This document shows positions 21,546 through 32,564 of a DNA stretch of 64,000 nt, piece by piece. Made by a program: the position numbers and the translations under genes. Position 1 is the first letter of the stretch; every line of letters starts with the position of its first letter. Location of the stretch: positions 57,059,362 to 57,123,361 of the forward strand of contig NC_030826.1 in NCBI RefSeq assembly GCF_001704415.2, in the 5' to 3' direction. The notes under the pieces are model-generated. The model was not told the origin of the DNA. It worked only from the letters and a program-made list of their open reading frames with translations, and ran no database searches. The stretch is from Capra hircus. Lineage: Eukaryota > Chordata > Mammalia > Artiodactyla > Bovidae.

Positions 21546-22379
21546 AAGCAGATGTCAGGCCTAGTTTCCTCAACATCAGAAGCCCCAGCGCCTGCTCTAG
21601 TGCTAGGCTCCATCATGGGCAATCACGTGTACGCCCTCCTCACAAAGCATTTCAGCCATCCCCCTGCCCCTGGAAGGAACCTCGACAGGACTGGGCTCCT
21701 CCAGTTCCCTGCCAGGCCAGCAGCCACAGGTGGGCGGGGCAGATAGAGCTGTGGGCATCCCGGGGCCCAGGAGAGAGCCCTGTGGGGGATGAGGAGCTGT
21801 CAGGGTCATTATCTTGGATGCTCCGATGCTGTGATGCCACCAGCCTCTCTGGATTTGCAAATCGAGATGCTGGCCAGCTGCCTCTTCCACCCACGGGGAG
21901 GCAGTCTGGGTGGAGCGAAGCGGGTTTCCCTGGTAGGAAAGGCAGTGGGCGGCACTGTTACTTTAAATAATATTGCCTACAAGCCAGAAATAGTTCTCCC
22001 AGGCAGGGAGGGGAGCACCAGGGACAGCTCGGGGAGAGGGGCTCCACCCCACACCAAGGCCGACCACAGATGCGGGAATGAGGATGCCCACCGCCTCCCA
22101 CAGAGGTGGCTGAGGTGGGGCCCAGAGCCAGCTCTCCACTGCTGGTCTCAGGGAGGGGCAGACCCGCACCCACGGCTCTTCCTCAGGGCCCCAGGTGGGG
22201 CCTGGGGCTTCCTGGCTGAAGCAAAGGAACTCGTGCTTTACGCTGAAATCAACTTTTATTAAAGTTTAAATTTCACTACGCATCACCGATACCAGCAGAC
22301 AAACCCCAGATCCAATGAGTCCCCGGTGTCTTTTTTATAATGCATACTGACATTATATGCTCAAAGTGCATTTTTTAAT
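21546..22379. other. Intronic unique sequence
   Basis: Nothing recognised; overlapping frames on both strands around 21600-22260 have no motif. Confidence 0.55.
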
Positions 22380-23630
22380 TTTATTTTTAAAATAAAAGCA
22401 ATATATGCACACCATAAAGAACATTCTGATGGTGCAGAAAGACATAAACTCCAGAGGCAGAAGTTTACCTTCCTCTGAGTCCTCAATACTTCTCCCAAAA
22501 GGCAAGAGGTGAAGAATCCTGAAAAATGTTTATGTCCAAGCCAGAATGGGTACGTGATTATTGTTGCTGTTTAATCGCTAAGTCGTGTCTGCAACCCCAT
22601 GGGCTGTAGCCCACCGGGCTCCTCCCGCCATGGGATTTTCCAGGCAGGAATACTGGAGTGGGTTGCCATTTCCCTCTCCAGGGGATCTTCCTGACCCAGG
22701 GATTGAACCTGCATCTCCTGAATTGGCAGGCAGTTTCTTTCCCCCTAAGCCACCAGGGAAGCCCGTATATGTGATTGTGTGTGTGCAAATATATACAAAT
22801 ACACACTATTCCAGTTTACCTACCCGTTATACAGTTTACTCTGTTCCTTGACTGTTTTTGGCTCACAAACTCAAAATTCTTTTTATGATCCTAAACATTA
22901 GACTAACGATTTGGCAGGCTGTATCAATAAATAACTTATCAAGAGATAAGAACACATTCTCTCATGTCCCTAATACTCAGCTGTGATATTATATAGCTTT
23001 TTACTTTCTCATGTTTTTATTTCCATAAATATCCCCCGTCTCCAGCTTCGACTTCCTTTTCGTGCTTTGTATGTCTTGGAGGCTGTTCAGTCTCGTCCCA
23101 TAGAGGTGTTCTTCGTTCGTTCTATGGCTATGGCGTTATTAATCGATTCGATTCCACTTCTGATGGATGTTTATGCTGCTTCTGGTTCTCATTTGTCTCT
23201 GCTGTTACAAGCAAACCGCAGTGAACATCCTCATACCTGGTTTTTGCCACATTTTTGTAAGTACGGATGAAAGGCCAGCTCCCTGGAGTCTAGCCTCAGG
23301 GTCAGAAGACTTGAATATTCTGATTTGGATCGATTCTGCCCCGAAGGTTGGACCAACTTACTCTGTCATCAGCCGATCTGCGGTCAGCCTCACCTCCACC
23401 TCACTCTAGCCGTGGGTGTAATCGTACAAGAAAATTTGGTACCATCTGAATACTGTCTTGTTTTGATTGGACTTTCTTTCATTGTGACACTGGCCGAGCA
23501 TCTTTTTTGTGAGTTTGGTCATTTCTGTTCATTTTTCTCTCCCTGGTGCTTTTTAGTAGTATCTGATTCCGTTTTTAAAAATAGAGAGCTTTTCCAGTCA
23601 ATCTCTCCTTCTATCTTCCCTGCCAGGTCA
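22380..23630 (-). mobile_element. Probable ancient L1M, antisense, interrupted by Bov-tA
   Basis: 'cttctgatggatgtttatgctgc', 'agcaaaccgcagtgaacatcctcatac' and 'ggaccaacttactctgtcatcag' resemble reversed old L1 3' sequence. Divergence is high, so subfamily and limits are uncertain. Confidence 0.5.
22561..22764 (-). mobile_element. Bov-tA SINE
   Basis: Near full-length minus-strand copy from 'ttgttgctgtttaatcgctaag' to 'ccaccagggaagccc', flanked by tacgtgatt and tatgtgatt-like ends. Confidence 0.93.
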
Positions 23631-23972
23631 CTTCATCGGTTTTAAGACCGGAACGGTTTATCCAAAGCTGTCATTCCCCCTCCCCCAGGGAGCCATGGGC
23701 CTGTGATGGGCCTGAGGGTGGGGGAGGGGGAGAACGGGAGATTTGCCAGAGCCTGGGTACCCGCTATCTTCCCAACATCGCACTGAGCACAGGAGTGAGG
23801 GACAGATAAGAGCTGTCACCAGGGCAGAGATAAGAGACTCGGACAGCCAGGAGGTTCTGGGTGATACTGCTGCAGAGTCGGAGCAGGCTTAGCACACACC
23901 CACCTGTGAGTCTGGGGCTCATGCCATCCCAGGCCCGAATGTTGGGTCCTGTGTGGTCGGATGTCAGTGCTG

Positions 23973-24198
23973 CGGGCTTCCCGGGTGGCTCAGCCATAAA
24001 GAACCCGCCTGCAGTACAGGAGACCCAGAAAATGTGGGCTCTGTCCCTGGGTCAGGAAGATCCCCCTGGAGGAAGGAAAGGCAGCCCACTCCAGTATTCT
24101 TGCCCGGAGATTCCCATAGACAGAGGAGTGTGGCGGGCTACCGTCCATGGGGTCACAGAGAGTCGGACACAACTGAGCAACTAAGCGCGCCTGCATGC
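23973..24198 (+). mobile_element. Bov-tA SINE
   Basis: Full-length copy with a short extra segment between the two box regions ('aaaatgtgggctctg') and a cac-rich tail. Confidence 0.92.
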
Positions 24199-24214
24199 AC
24201 GTCAGTGTTGAGCA

Positions 24215-24390
24215 GGTTAGCAGCTGGGCTTGGAGTCAGAGAGGTTCCATGGGTCCCTGGCGCTGCTTCTTACTGCCTCAGAAACCACAATGATGGGTAC
24301 TTCTGAACCTTAATTTCCTCACCTCTAAAATGGGGGTATAGTAGAAGTATCCCCTCCATAGGGTTAGTAGCGTGATTGGGTAAAAAGACT
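24215..24390 (+). repeat. MIR SINE fragment
   Basis: 'gggcttggagtcagagagg' to 'ccttaatttcctcacctctaaaatggggg' is forward MIR. Confidence 0.8.
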
Positions 24391-24564
24391 CTCAAATTCA
24401 GACCTACGACCCTCTTCCCCATCCGCATAAAATGAAGGAAGTGAAGCTAGTATCGTGGGCATGACACAAAATTTCAGATTAAAATGTGTTACAATGGCTT
24501 AAGTGTTATTGGTCCATGATGTCCAGTAGTCTGGGAACTGCTGTGTGAGGTGAACAAATGAATG

Positions 24565-24685
24565 GAGAGACGCCCTGGAGGTCCGGGGGTTAAGACTCTG
24601 TGCTTTCATTGCCAAGCGTCCAGCTTTCACACCTGGTCGGGGAACCGAGATCCCACAAGCTGCACAGCAAAAAAAAGAGAGAGAG
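24565..24685 (+). mobile_element. CHR-type SINE with 9-bp target duplication
   Basis: 'cgccctggaggtccgggggttaagactc' head with an A/GA-rich tail, flanked by aaatgaatg at 24556-24564 and 24686-24694. Confidence 0.88.
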
Positions 24686-24765
24686 AAATGAATGAAAAGC
24701 GCTTAATACCGCATCTGAAGCACAGGTGGTGCTCAGAAAGTGGCAGCTGCTTCATCGTCGTGAGA

Positions 24766-25122
24766 AGCTGATGCTGATGATGGTGCTGACGGTGGTGATG
24801 GTGGTGATGACGGTGGTGATGGTGGTGGTGATGATGGTGGTGATGGCAATGACGGTGGTGATGGTGTGGTCATGATGGCGATGACGGTGGTGATGGTGGT
24901 GGTGATGGTGGTGATGATGGTAATGTTGGTGGTGATGGTGGTGGTGATGGTGATGATGGTGGTGATGATGGTGGTGATGGTGGTGATTGTGATGATGGTG
25001 GTGATGGCGATGATGGTGGTGATGGTGGTGATGATGCTGATGGTGGTGATGGTGGTAAGGGTGGTGATGGTGATGATAGTGGTGATGATGGTGGTGATGG
25101 TGGTGATGGTGACGGTGGTAGG
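24766..25122. repeat. GGT/GAT trinucleotide-based minisatellite
   Basis: About 357 bases built almost entirely from ggt, gat and gac triplets, with higher-order units such as ggtggtgatgatggtggtgatggc. Because the period is a multiple of three it stays open in all frames on both strands, which explains Met/Val, Ile/Thr and Ser/Pro-rich translations. It ends about 740 bases before the first SDK2 exon seen. Confidence 0.97.
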
Positions 25123-25863
25123 CTCATATGAGAACTCATGCAAAAGAAAACCTGGCAATGCCTACAAATAGGTTGCTCTGTTCCAGGGTTGGCATAGCCT
25201 GGTGGCAGGGTGCAGTGAGTTTGTTCCCCCAGTCAGTTGGGTAAGCCTGAGGACACCCAAGAGTAGGGGAGGCATCCTAGGCACCAGCTCCTGGACCCTC
25301 AGAGGTTGCTGCTGGGCTAGTCACTGCCCAGATCAGCAGGGAGATCATGGGGTGGGGGCCAAGGGAACTAGCCCCTCCATACCCAAGGGCACCCACCACC
25401 TGCCACGTCTCACTGCCAGAAGCTCCTCGCAGACTGAGCCTGGCCTCCTCCCTGCCCCCAACCGGGTGAGTGCACCGCACAGCTGCTCTCCAGCTGCCCT
25501 CCTCCCAGGACCAGACTTTGCAGCTCTGGGGCCAGTAAGGTGCTCCCCGAGAGCATCCCCTGGGGCCCCCTTGTGTTCATGCACTCTGGCCATGGGGCCA
25601 CACGTACAGAAAGCCACGCAGCCTGCCCAGATGGCTTTGCCCAGATGGCATCTGGAGCACAGGCCTGCTCCTAGGCACCTGAGCCAGAGCCTTTGGAAGG
25701 GATCTTCTTATAGGACCTTGCTGTGACCCCCATGGTACAGCTGAGGGCTCCCTGGCACCCTTGGTCATGGAAGAGGGTGATGTGGCAACCTCTGACCCCC
25801 AGTTTGACCCCTGCGTCCCCGTGGCTGCCTGACTTGCTCACTGGCTGTCTCGTCTGCCCCCAG
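25123..25863. other. Intron end before the first SDK2 exon
   Basis: Repeat-free. It ends in a C/T-rich acceptor region (ggctgtctcgtctgcccccag). Confidence 0.7.
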
Positions 25864-25970
25864 GTACGTGATCACCAGCCTGGACCGCACCCACGCCGGC
25901 TTCTACCGTTGCATCGTGCGCAACCGGATGGGCGCTCTGCTACAGCGACAGACGGAGGTCCAGGTGGCCT
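25864..25970 (+). CDS. SDK2: SDK2 exon, end of Ig domain 1 (probably exon 3)
   Basis: The exon is 107 bases. It begins with one base that completes a codon from the preceding exon, carries 35 full codons and ends with the first base of a Tyr codon. The translation holds the second half of an Ig domain: the D-x-x-x-A-G-F-Y-R-C motif around residues 7-16 supplies the F-strand cysteine, followed by a G-strand ending in QTEVQVA. The acceptor follows a C/T-rich tract (…cccccag) and the donor is T|gtgagt. The first half of Ig1, with its partner cysteine and core tryptophan, is not found upstream in the window, so the preceding intron must be longer than 25.8 kb. The exon number is inferred from the domain order. 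Confidence 0.93.
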
Positions 25971-26221
25971 GTGAGTACCATGCGGGGCCGGGGAAAGGGG
26001 GCCCGTGAAGTGGAGAGCATCTGCAGGGTCTTTGCCCACCGGCCACACACCGGGCAGAGCCAAACCCCAGCCGTGGCCTTCCATTCTGGTGGGTGCTCGT
26101 GGGGCCCTTCCCACTATCCGGGCTGGTGCCGTCCACTTACAGTGGACGGAACCAAGGCCCAGGCTCTCAAAGCCACACTGCCGACACATGGCACACCTCT
26201 GCTGGCTGTGAGTCCAGCACT

Positions 26222-26342
26222 GCCTTATTTATTTTTAATAGCTGTGCCAAACGTGGGATCCTAGTACCCCTCCCAGGGATCAAACCTGTGTCCCCTGCTT
26301 TGGGAGGGCAGAGTCTTAATCACTGGTCGACCAGAGAAGTCC
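26222..26342 (-). mobile_element. CHR-type SINE with 8-bp target duplication
   Basis: Minus-strand copy ('ctcccagggatcaaacctgtgtcccctg', 'cactggtcgaccagagaagtc') flanked by ccagcact at 26214-26221 and 26343-26350. Confidence 0.9.
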
Positions 26343-26510
26343 CCAGCACTCTTTAGAAGGGACCAATTGCTTCTTTTTTGAAAAGGAGGCCTGCCACCTG
26401 CTTTGAGGGTCTCCTCTGGGCTTGGCCTCCAACTTGGGGAATCTTCATAATGGCAGACTTCCCCAGGGTCTTCTTGGCAGATTTCCCAGGATCCTCCCTC
26501 CCCACCATGA

Positions 26511-26730
26511 CCTTCCCAGGTGGTGCTGGTGGTAAAGAAGCCGCCTGCTTCTTTACCGGTGCAAGAGGTGCAGGTTCGACCCCTGGGTTGGGAAGATCCC
26601 CTGGAGGAGGGCATGGCAACCAACTCCAGTATTCTTATCTGGAGAATCCCATGAACAGAGCAGCCTGGAGGGCTACAGTCCATGGGTCCCAAAGAGTCGG
26701 ACACAACTGAGGAGATGTGGCACGCACGCG
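26511..26730 (+). mobile_element. Bov-tA SINE with hairpin in the head
   Basis: Full-length copy. In its tRNA-like head GGTAAAGAAGC (26531-26541) is followed after five bases by the exact complement GCTTCTTTACC (26547-26557). Confidence 0.92.
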
Positions 26731-27225
26731 CCCCCACAACCTGGAATTTTCCATCCTCCAGCTCGCCCAGCCCTGAAGCAGTAAGAGCTTGGAGGTCCCC
26801 ACAGTCCCAGGAAGCACTGCAAGATGCCTCATGGTCAGTCTCAGCTCTCTAAGAGGGAGAGGGGAGGTGAGCAGTCAGAGTTCCTGGAGGGAGCAGAGGG
26901 TAAAGGAATAGGCCCTCGCTGAGCCTTTCAGGTGACAGCCTCCCCTCGTCGCCACCAGGACCCAGAAGAGCGTCCTCAGATGGGGGATGAGAGAGAAGCC
27001 TCAGGAGAACCCATTGCACCAATCAGCTCCACCCGCACCCCCCACCATGACGCAGTATCCCCTTTGCAGACCCCACAGACCCCGTATGCTAGAAATAAGC
27101 CTCAGTATGGGCCGTTTCATTCTGGGGTCTTTAGGGGAGACATCTGAGGTTGCCCAATGGGCCATGGGAGTGTGGGAAACTTTAATGAGCCCTGATTTTT
27201 TTTTTTACAAAGAAGACCCCCTTGA

Positions 27226-27372
27226 GACTTCCCTGGTGATCCAGTGGTTAGGCATCTGAGCTTCCAAAGCAGGAGGGGCACAGGTTCAATCCCTGGTTGG
27301 GGAACTAAGATCCCACATGGCGTGGGGCATGGCCAAAAATAAAATTTAAAAATAATAAAAATTTTAAAAGAA
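27226..27372 (+). mobile_element. CHR-type tRNA-derived SINE
   Basis: 'gagacttccctggtgatccagtggttagg' head, 'ggttcaatccctggttgggg' B-box, 'agatcccacatggcg' and an A-rich tail. Confidence 0.93.
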
Positions 27373-27394
27373 AGTAGCTTGCCTTCTAAAAAAG

Positions 27395-27665
27395 GAAAAA
27401 ACTAAAGATACCCCCTCATGCAGGGCCCACTAGGGCTTGACTCGGATTTAACGCAGCAGAGAGCTTGCTACTTTGGAGGGAAGCAGGGGAGAGAAGTCGA
27501 GAAGAAAGCCTTAAGTGAGGCGAGGAGTGTTTACAATAACTATGGAGAGCAGCCGTAATCAGAAGCGGAGGACCGATTGTCCCGTAAATCAGCGCTAAGG
27601 ACACCTCGGCTTCCTCAGAGGAGCGGGAAAGCTCTGAATTAAAATGACAGGTCAGGGCTGCTGGC
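27395..27665. other. Repeat-free intronic interval, possible conserved element
   Basis: Balanced base composition between a CHR SINE and a TG-rich repeat, without repeat similarity. It contains tgtttacaataac (forkhead-like) and ctgaattaaaatgac. Confidence 0.3.
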
Positions 27666-27749
27666 TGGAGGGCTCCCACGGAGCTCCGTTTAGCGGGTTC
27701 CCAGAACCCAACAGTGCAGAGGCAGCCGTGGGTCGGGCCACAGACAGCC

Positions 27750-27830
27750 TAGGAGTGTATCTGTGTGTGTTCGAGTGTGGGTGTGTGCGTTCATGCATGT
27801 GAGTGTGCAAATGTGTTTCTGGATTGGTCT
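27750..27830. repeat. Interrupted TG-rich repeat
   Basis: gtgtgtgttcgagtgtgggtgtgtgcg and similar imperfect TG runs. Confidence 0.75.
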
Positions 27831-27852
27831 GCCTCTTTGTTCACCTGTGTGT

Positions 27853-27970
27853 AGCTGAGGGCTGTGCCTGGTCTTTGTTGCAGCACATGGGATCTTTAGT
27901 TGCAGCATACGAGGTTTTAGTTCCCCGACCAGGAATCAAACCCCCGTCCCCTGCTTTGGGACCAGCGGAC
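27853..27970 (-). mobile_element. CHR-type SINE fragment
   Basis: 'tttgttgcagcacatgggatctttag' and 'ttccccgaccaggaatcaaacccc' in minus orientation; both ends are lost. Confidence 0.85.
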
Positions 27971-28390
27971 AGAAAGTGCTGACAGAGGGCTTCAGGGTTC
28001 TTCACGTGCCAGGTCATGACCCTCGTGGGGATGGGGAGAGGAAGCATGGATTCCAGCCCTGATCTAGCCGCTGACTAGCTTAGGGCTCTGGGCACCTGGG
28101 GAATGGAGGGGTTGCAGGTGGAGAAGGAAGCACAACCTCCGTCCCCCTGGAAGGTGAGCACACACCCAAGACCCTGCAGAACAATCAGAGCCACAGGTCC
28201 AAGCTGGACAGCGCGTCCCTAAGGAGATGCCGAGGAACCACAGAGGAGCCTCCCAGCGCCCCACCCTCCAGTGTCTTTGTGCAAATGCCTTCCCCCCGTG
28301 GGTCCCTGAGGGCAGGTTTCCGAGGTAGGAAGATGTGTCCCGGGAGCTACATCTTGAGAGGGGGAAACTGAGCCTCAGAAAGGTCAGAGG

Positions 28391-28604
28391 ACTGGACTTC
28401 CCTGGTGGTCTGGTGGTTAAGACTCTGCCTTGCAATGCAGGGGATGTGGGGTCAATCTCTGCTCAGGGAACTAGGAGCCCACGTGCTGCCCGCGTCACAG
28501 GTAGGGGATCTGTGCACTGCAACGAAAGATTCCACCCGATCCAGGAAGGTCCCACCTGCCGCAACTGACAGCCGATGTGGCCGAATAAATTAATTTAAAA
28601 AAAA
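28391..28604 (+). mobile_element. CHR-type tRNA-derived SINE
   Basis: 'ggactggacttccctggtggtctggtgg' head to 'gatgtggccgaataaattaatttaaaa' tail. Confidence 0.92.
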
Positions 28605-28740
28605 GTGATCTGGGGACAACCCAAGGTCCCACAGCTGGTATTTCTACCATCTTCCTCCTCCTTCCTCCCCCCATCAACCAAAGACTGGAGCTGTGGGCCC
28701 AGCCGTGGACCCACCCAAGAACAAACGTTGAGCTCTAATT

Positions 28741-28958
28741 CCCCTCCCTGGTAGTTCAGAGGTAAAGAATTGACCTCCCAATGCGGGAGACCCCGGTTCT
28801 GTCACTGGGTTAGGAAGATCCCCTGGAGAGGGGCATGAAAACCCACTCCAGTATTCTTGGCTGGAGAATCCCATGGACAGAGGAGCCTGCAGGCTATAGC
28901 CCGTAGGGTCGCAAAGAGTCGGACGCGGCAGAAGCGACTGAGCAAGCAAGCACGCACT
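28741..28958 (+). mobile_element. Bov-tA SINE
   Basis: Full-length copy, 'cctccctggtagttcagaggtaaag' to 'gactgagcaagcaagcacgcac'. Confidence 0.93.
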
Positions 28959-29090
28959 TATCCCTGGCTGTGTGACCTTGGGCTAGTTACTTAACTTCTC
29001 TGTGCCTTCGTTTCCTCATTGTAAAAAAGGAATGCTAATGTTAGTGCCTACCTAGCTGGGCTGTCATGATGAGTAATCAGTCAGTGCATA
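28959..29090 (+). repeat. MIR SINE fragment
   Basis: 'ctgtgtgaccttgggctagttacttaacttctctgtgcc' is forward MIR, sandwiched between a Bov-tA and a CHR SINE. Confidence 0.85.
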
Positions 29091-29093
29091 CAA

Positions 29094-29255
29094 GGGACTT
29101 CCCTGGCAGTCAAGTGGTTAGAGACACCTTCTAATCAGAGGGTGTGGGTTTGATCCTTGGTCTCTGGAGGGAAGATCCCACACTCCTGGAGGCCAAAAGA
29201 CCAAAACATAAAACAGGAACAATTGTAACAAAATTCAATAAAGATTTTAAACAAT
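29094..29255 (+). mobile_element. CHR-type SINE with imperfect 12-bp target duplication
   Basis: 'gggacttccctggcagtcaagtgg' head and an A-rich tail. cagtgcatacaa (29082-29093) and cagtgcacacaa (after the tail) flank it. Confidence 0.9.
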
Positions 29256-29267
29256 CAGTGCACACAA

Positions 29268-30079
29268 ACCATCATGAAAGGCCCCCAGCCCGGAGAACCC
29301 TCGGGGTGGACGAGTACATTTTCTTCTCTGCCAGGCCAACCAGGGAAGGCTTCCTGGAATAGGCATCCACAGCCTTTCTCTTTCTGTCTGATCTCCTCTG
29401 CTCTCCAGGGCTGGGACTAGGGTGAGGCGAGGAGAATGGAAAATTTAAGGAGGCACTCCCTCTCAGGGACTCACCGTCTGCTTGCAGGACCCTGACAGCG
29501 GGTGCCACCTTAAATCGTTCCCCTCCCCCACCCATCGCAGTCCTGGGGCTCTCCCGGGCAAAAAGCCCGGCACACCGCCTGTATCTGTCTGGCCCTCCTG
29601 TTCACACTGTCACCCAGGTGCTTGCCGTTCTGAGGATGGGTAGGGTACGGATGCTTCTCCAGACCCCGCGTCTTCCCTCCTTACCAGTTCTGCCCCCCAG
29701 GGTGGGAGGGTTTTGTCCTGGGGGTTCAGCAGAGGGGTTGGGTCAGATCAGGCCCGGCAGGCCCCACCCCTGGCTCCCACCCCCCACTTTCCAAAGAAGG
29801 GCTGTGAATCGGGTTCTAACGGGAAATTAATAAGGCAGCTGTGCTAACCACTAATGATGATGGCAAAGTCGTTACAAAAAGCTTCTTTACGTGTTTTTAA
29901 TTACAGCAATTAAAGAGAAGTCGATAAAACATCACCCCCCACCCCCCTCTCCCTTCTTGGCCTCACCCTGAGTCTCTTTGTTTTTGTGAAGCTGTCATAA
30001 ATTTCTGGCACGCGGCAAGTGGGTTAAATGGCTGAGAAGGTTGGGAGAACCTTCTGGAGTCGGCATCCAGCTTTCGTTC
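29268..30079. other. Intronic unique sequence with a homeodomain-motif-rich patch
   Basis: 29815-29930 has aaattaataag, a CAGCTG E-box, ctaatgatg and tttaattacagcaattaaag in a repeat-free context. Confidence 0.35.
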
Positions 30080-30158
30080 CGTTCAGTTCAGTTCAGTCGC
30101 TCAGTCGTGTCCCACTCTTTGCGACCCCATGAATCGCAGCACGCCAGGCCTCCCAGCT
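30080..30158 (-). mobile_element. BovB 3' end fragment
   Basis: 'ttcagttcagttcagtcgctcagtcgtgtcccac' to 'gcagcacgccaggcctccc', about 80 bases of the BovB 3' terminus. Confidence 0.88.
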
Positions 30159-30594
30159 TCCGTAGGCTCCTCTTAGTCCTCCTCACCTGAGCAATGTCCT
30201 GACGGTATCCCAGCCTCCCTGGGTGGGCGATGGCTCAGACTTGGAACCCCCAGCCCCAGCAACAAGCCCCGCCTACCCATCACAGAGCCGAGGGCTCCTG
30301 CTCCCTGTTCTCCGGGGCAACTTAGCAGCCCCTGTGCAAAATGAGAGCTGAGGGCATCAGCCCCACTGTCCCATGGGCTGGGGTTGATGTCCAGAATGCC
30401 AGCGGTAGGCCCATTCTTCTTAATCCTCAACCTGAGTGGACTGTTAAATGTGGAAGAAGGGAAGAGATATGGCTGAGGAGGTGGGGCCCTGGGGACAGAG
30501 GGTGACATTCTCAAATGCAGCTGGATGTTTGGATGTCACCTAGGATGCAGTGGAAGTCGTGGATGGCTGGAGTCAGAGCCGCGACTGGATGGAG

Positions 30595-31210
30595 AAATAG
30601 CAGCCTCATAAGAAACACTCACAACCACAATTAAGTACCGTTCCATGTCCACCAGACGGGCAAAAACCAAAGAGCCTAGCAAGACCAGGTGTTAATAGAA
30701 ACTCCCACCACTGCTGACGGGAGTGTGAATTGGCAGATTGATGCAAATCTGGAAAACAGCTTGGCTTTATCTCATAAGATCAATGTGTGCACAGCCTACA
30801 ACCCTTCCACCTTTAGGCACATCCTCTTGAGATTCTCTCAGCGACGAGTGCTAGCAGGCCCACACGAGACTGTTCTTAGCAGGACACCAAAACATCAATA
30901 ACAAGCCCGCCTGCAGCAGCACCGCACTGTCTTAATACACGGACACCCAGGTGGCTCTGAGGATGACCAAGCCAAGTACAAGGACAGAGGTGGAGCCCCC
31001 AACAAACACGTTGCAGAGCAGATGACATACAAGATAATCCAGAGGGCTTTCGAAACAGGCTAAATTATCCATAAAGTGTTCAAGGATGCATCTATATGCG
31101 GGGAAACTTGAAAGGAAGAGAGCAATGATATGATGGACAGAGCATCCAAGATGGCAATTAGACCTCTGGGGGGTGCGGCGGTGATGAGAAGGAGGCTGTC
31201 GGGGAGGGAG
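30595..31210 (+). mobile_element. Old L1M 3' fragment
   Basis: 'ccaccactgctgacgggagtgtgaattgg', 'gaaaacagcttggc' and 'acaacccttccacc' match remembered L1 3' wording in forward orientation, at high divergence. Confidence 0.6.
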
Positions 31211-31257
31211 GTGAGGTTGGTTTGTCTTCTGATCCTTAAACTGGGTGGTGGGTTGTT

Positions 31258-31440
31258 GCTGCTGTTATTGTCCAGTCGCTAAGTCGTGTCTGACACTTTG
31301 TGACCCCATGGACTGCAGCATGCCAGGCTTCCCTGTCCTTCACCATCCCCTGGAGTTTGCTCAAACTCATGTCCATTGAGCCATCCAACCATCTCATCCT
31401 CTGTTGCCCTCTTCTCTTGCCCCCAGCCTTTCCCAGTGGT
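31258..31440 (-). mobile_element. BovB 3' fragment
   Basis: 'cagtcgctaagtcgtgtctgacactttgtgaccccatgg' to 'ccatccaaccatctcatcctctg' in minus orientation, an older BovB variant than the copy at 400-2388. Confidence 0.8.
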
Positions 31441-31543
31441 GGGTATGTGAGCATTTATTCTTCTTCTTTGAACTATTCATAAAATTATATTCACTCTTTT
31501 TTTTATGCATGACATACTTCATGATGAAATTGTTTTAAAAGTG

Positions 31544-31690
31544 GGACCTCCCTGGTGGTCCAGTGGTTAGGGCTCCACGCCTCCCCTGTAGGGGGCACGG
31601 GTTCGATCCCTGGTTGAGGAACTTAAGATCCCACATGCTGCGTAGCATGGCCAAAAAAAGTTATTTAAAAATAACTACAGTTATTTAAAA
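31544..31690 (+). mobile_element. CHR-type tRNA-derived SINE
   Basis: 'gacctccctggtggtccagtggttagg' head, 'gggttcgatccctggttgagg' B-box, with a tail of repeated gttatttaaaa units. Confidence 0.92.
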
Positions 31691-32304
31691 GTTATTTAAA
31701 AATAGCTAAAAGCGGTAAATATACTCTGAAGTGGAATGCATGCTTTACAAGACCTTTTAAGATAGAACAAAGGCATTAGGATTAATTTTTAGGTCCCATC
31801 CAGCTGGGCCCCAGGCCTATACATCTTTGCTCTCAGGGGAATTCCTAGGGCGTTAGATCAGAGCTGCAAGGCACGGTATGCTTTATTCACCAACATGCAT
31901 CGCCGAGAGGAAGTGCAGTAAATAAATCCTTGTGTTTCCACCTTAGTGGGAGTGAGTTTCCCTAGGAGATCCTGGACCCCCAGCCCCACCAGCGTGCACT
32001 TCTCTCTAGCCTTTCCCCGGCAGTGGCTGGCTAAACAGCCCCCTTGCAGCTGGTGTTCGGGACACACATACCTGTGCCCTGGGTCCCATGAGCAGAGACA
32101 AGGGGCTCCCTGGGAAGACCTAGCAAGCCCAGTTGGCAAAGTGAGTGGAGAGAATCAGGAGGGTTCGGGGGTCTCAGAGCCACAGCGAGGGGAGATTGTG
32201 AGATGGAAAGGCGGATGGGAGCAGCAGCGGCAAGGCTTGGACCAAGGTCAGCTCTGCCCGCCCTTCACCCGTCCATCCTGCCGTATGTACATACAGTCAC
32301 CCGT

Positions 32305-32375
32305 GTCTCCATCCCTCCCTTCCTCCATCCCTCCATCCAGCCACTCATCCATCTATTCCACCATCCACCCGCGGC
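32305..32375. repeat. (TCCA)n-rich repeat
   Basis: Imperfect ccatccctcc/tccatcca units. Confidence 0.85.
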
Positions 32376-32564
32376 ACAAACCCACCAGCCGACCCCACAG
32401 GCGCTTTTTAAATTCTCTCTAACTAGCCCTTCTCTCCTGCCTCCTAGTCTTCACACATTCTCCTCCTTCTGGACTTTTACGACTGCCAACCACACACAGG
32501 CACACGCACACGCGTGCGGCTAACACCTCCCCTTTATATAGCGCTGCTTTAAAAAGCCTCCCCC

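Noticed and set aside
24733..25158. Ile/Thr-rich and Pro/Ser-rich frames on both strands
   Set aside because: They are translations of the GGT/GAT minisatellite, which is open in every frame.
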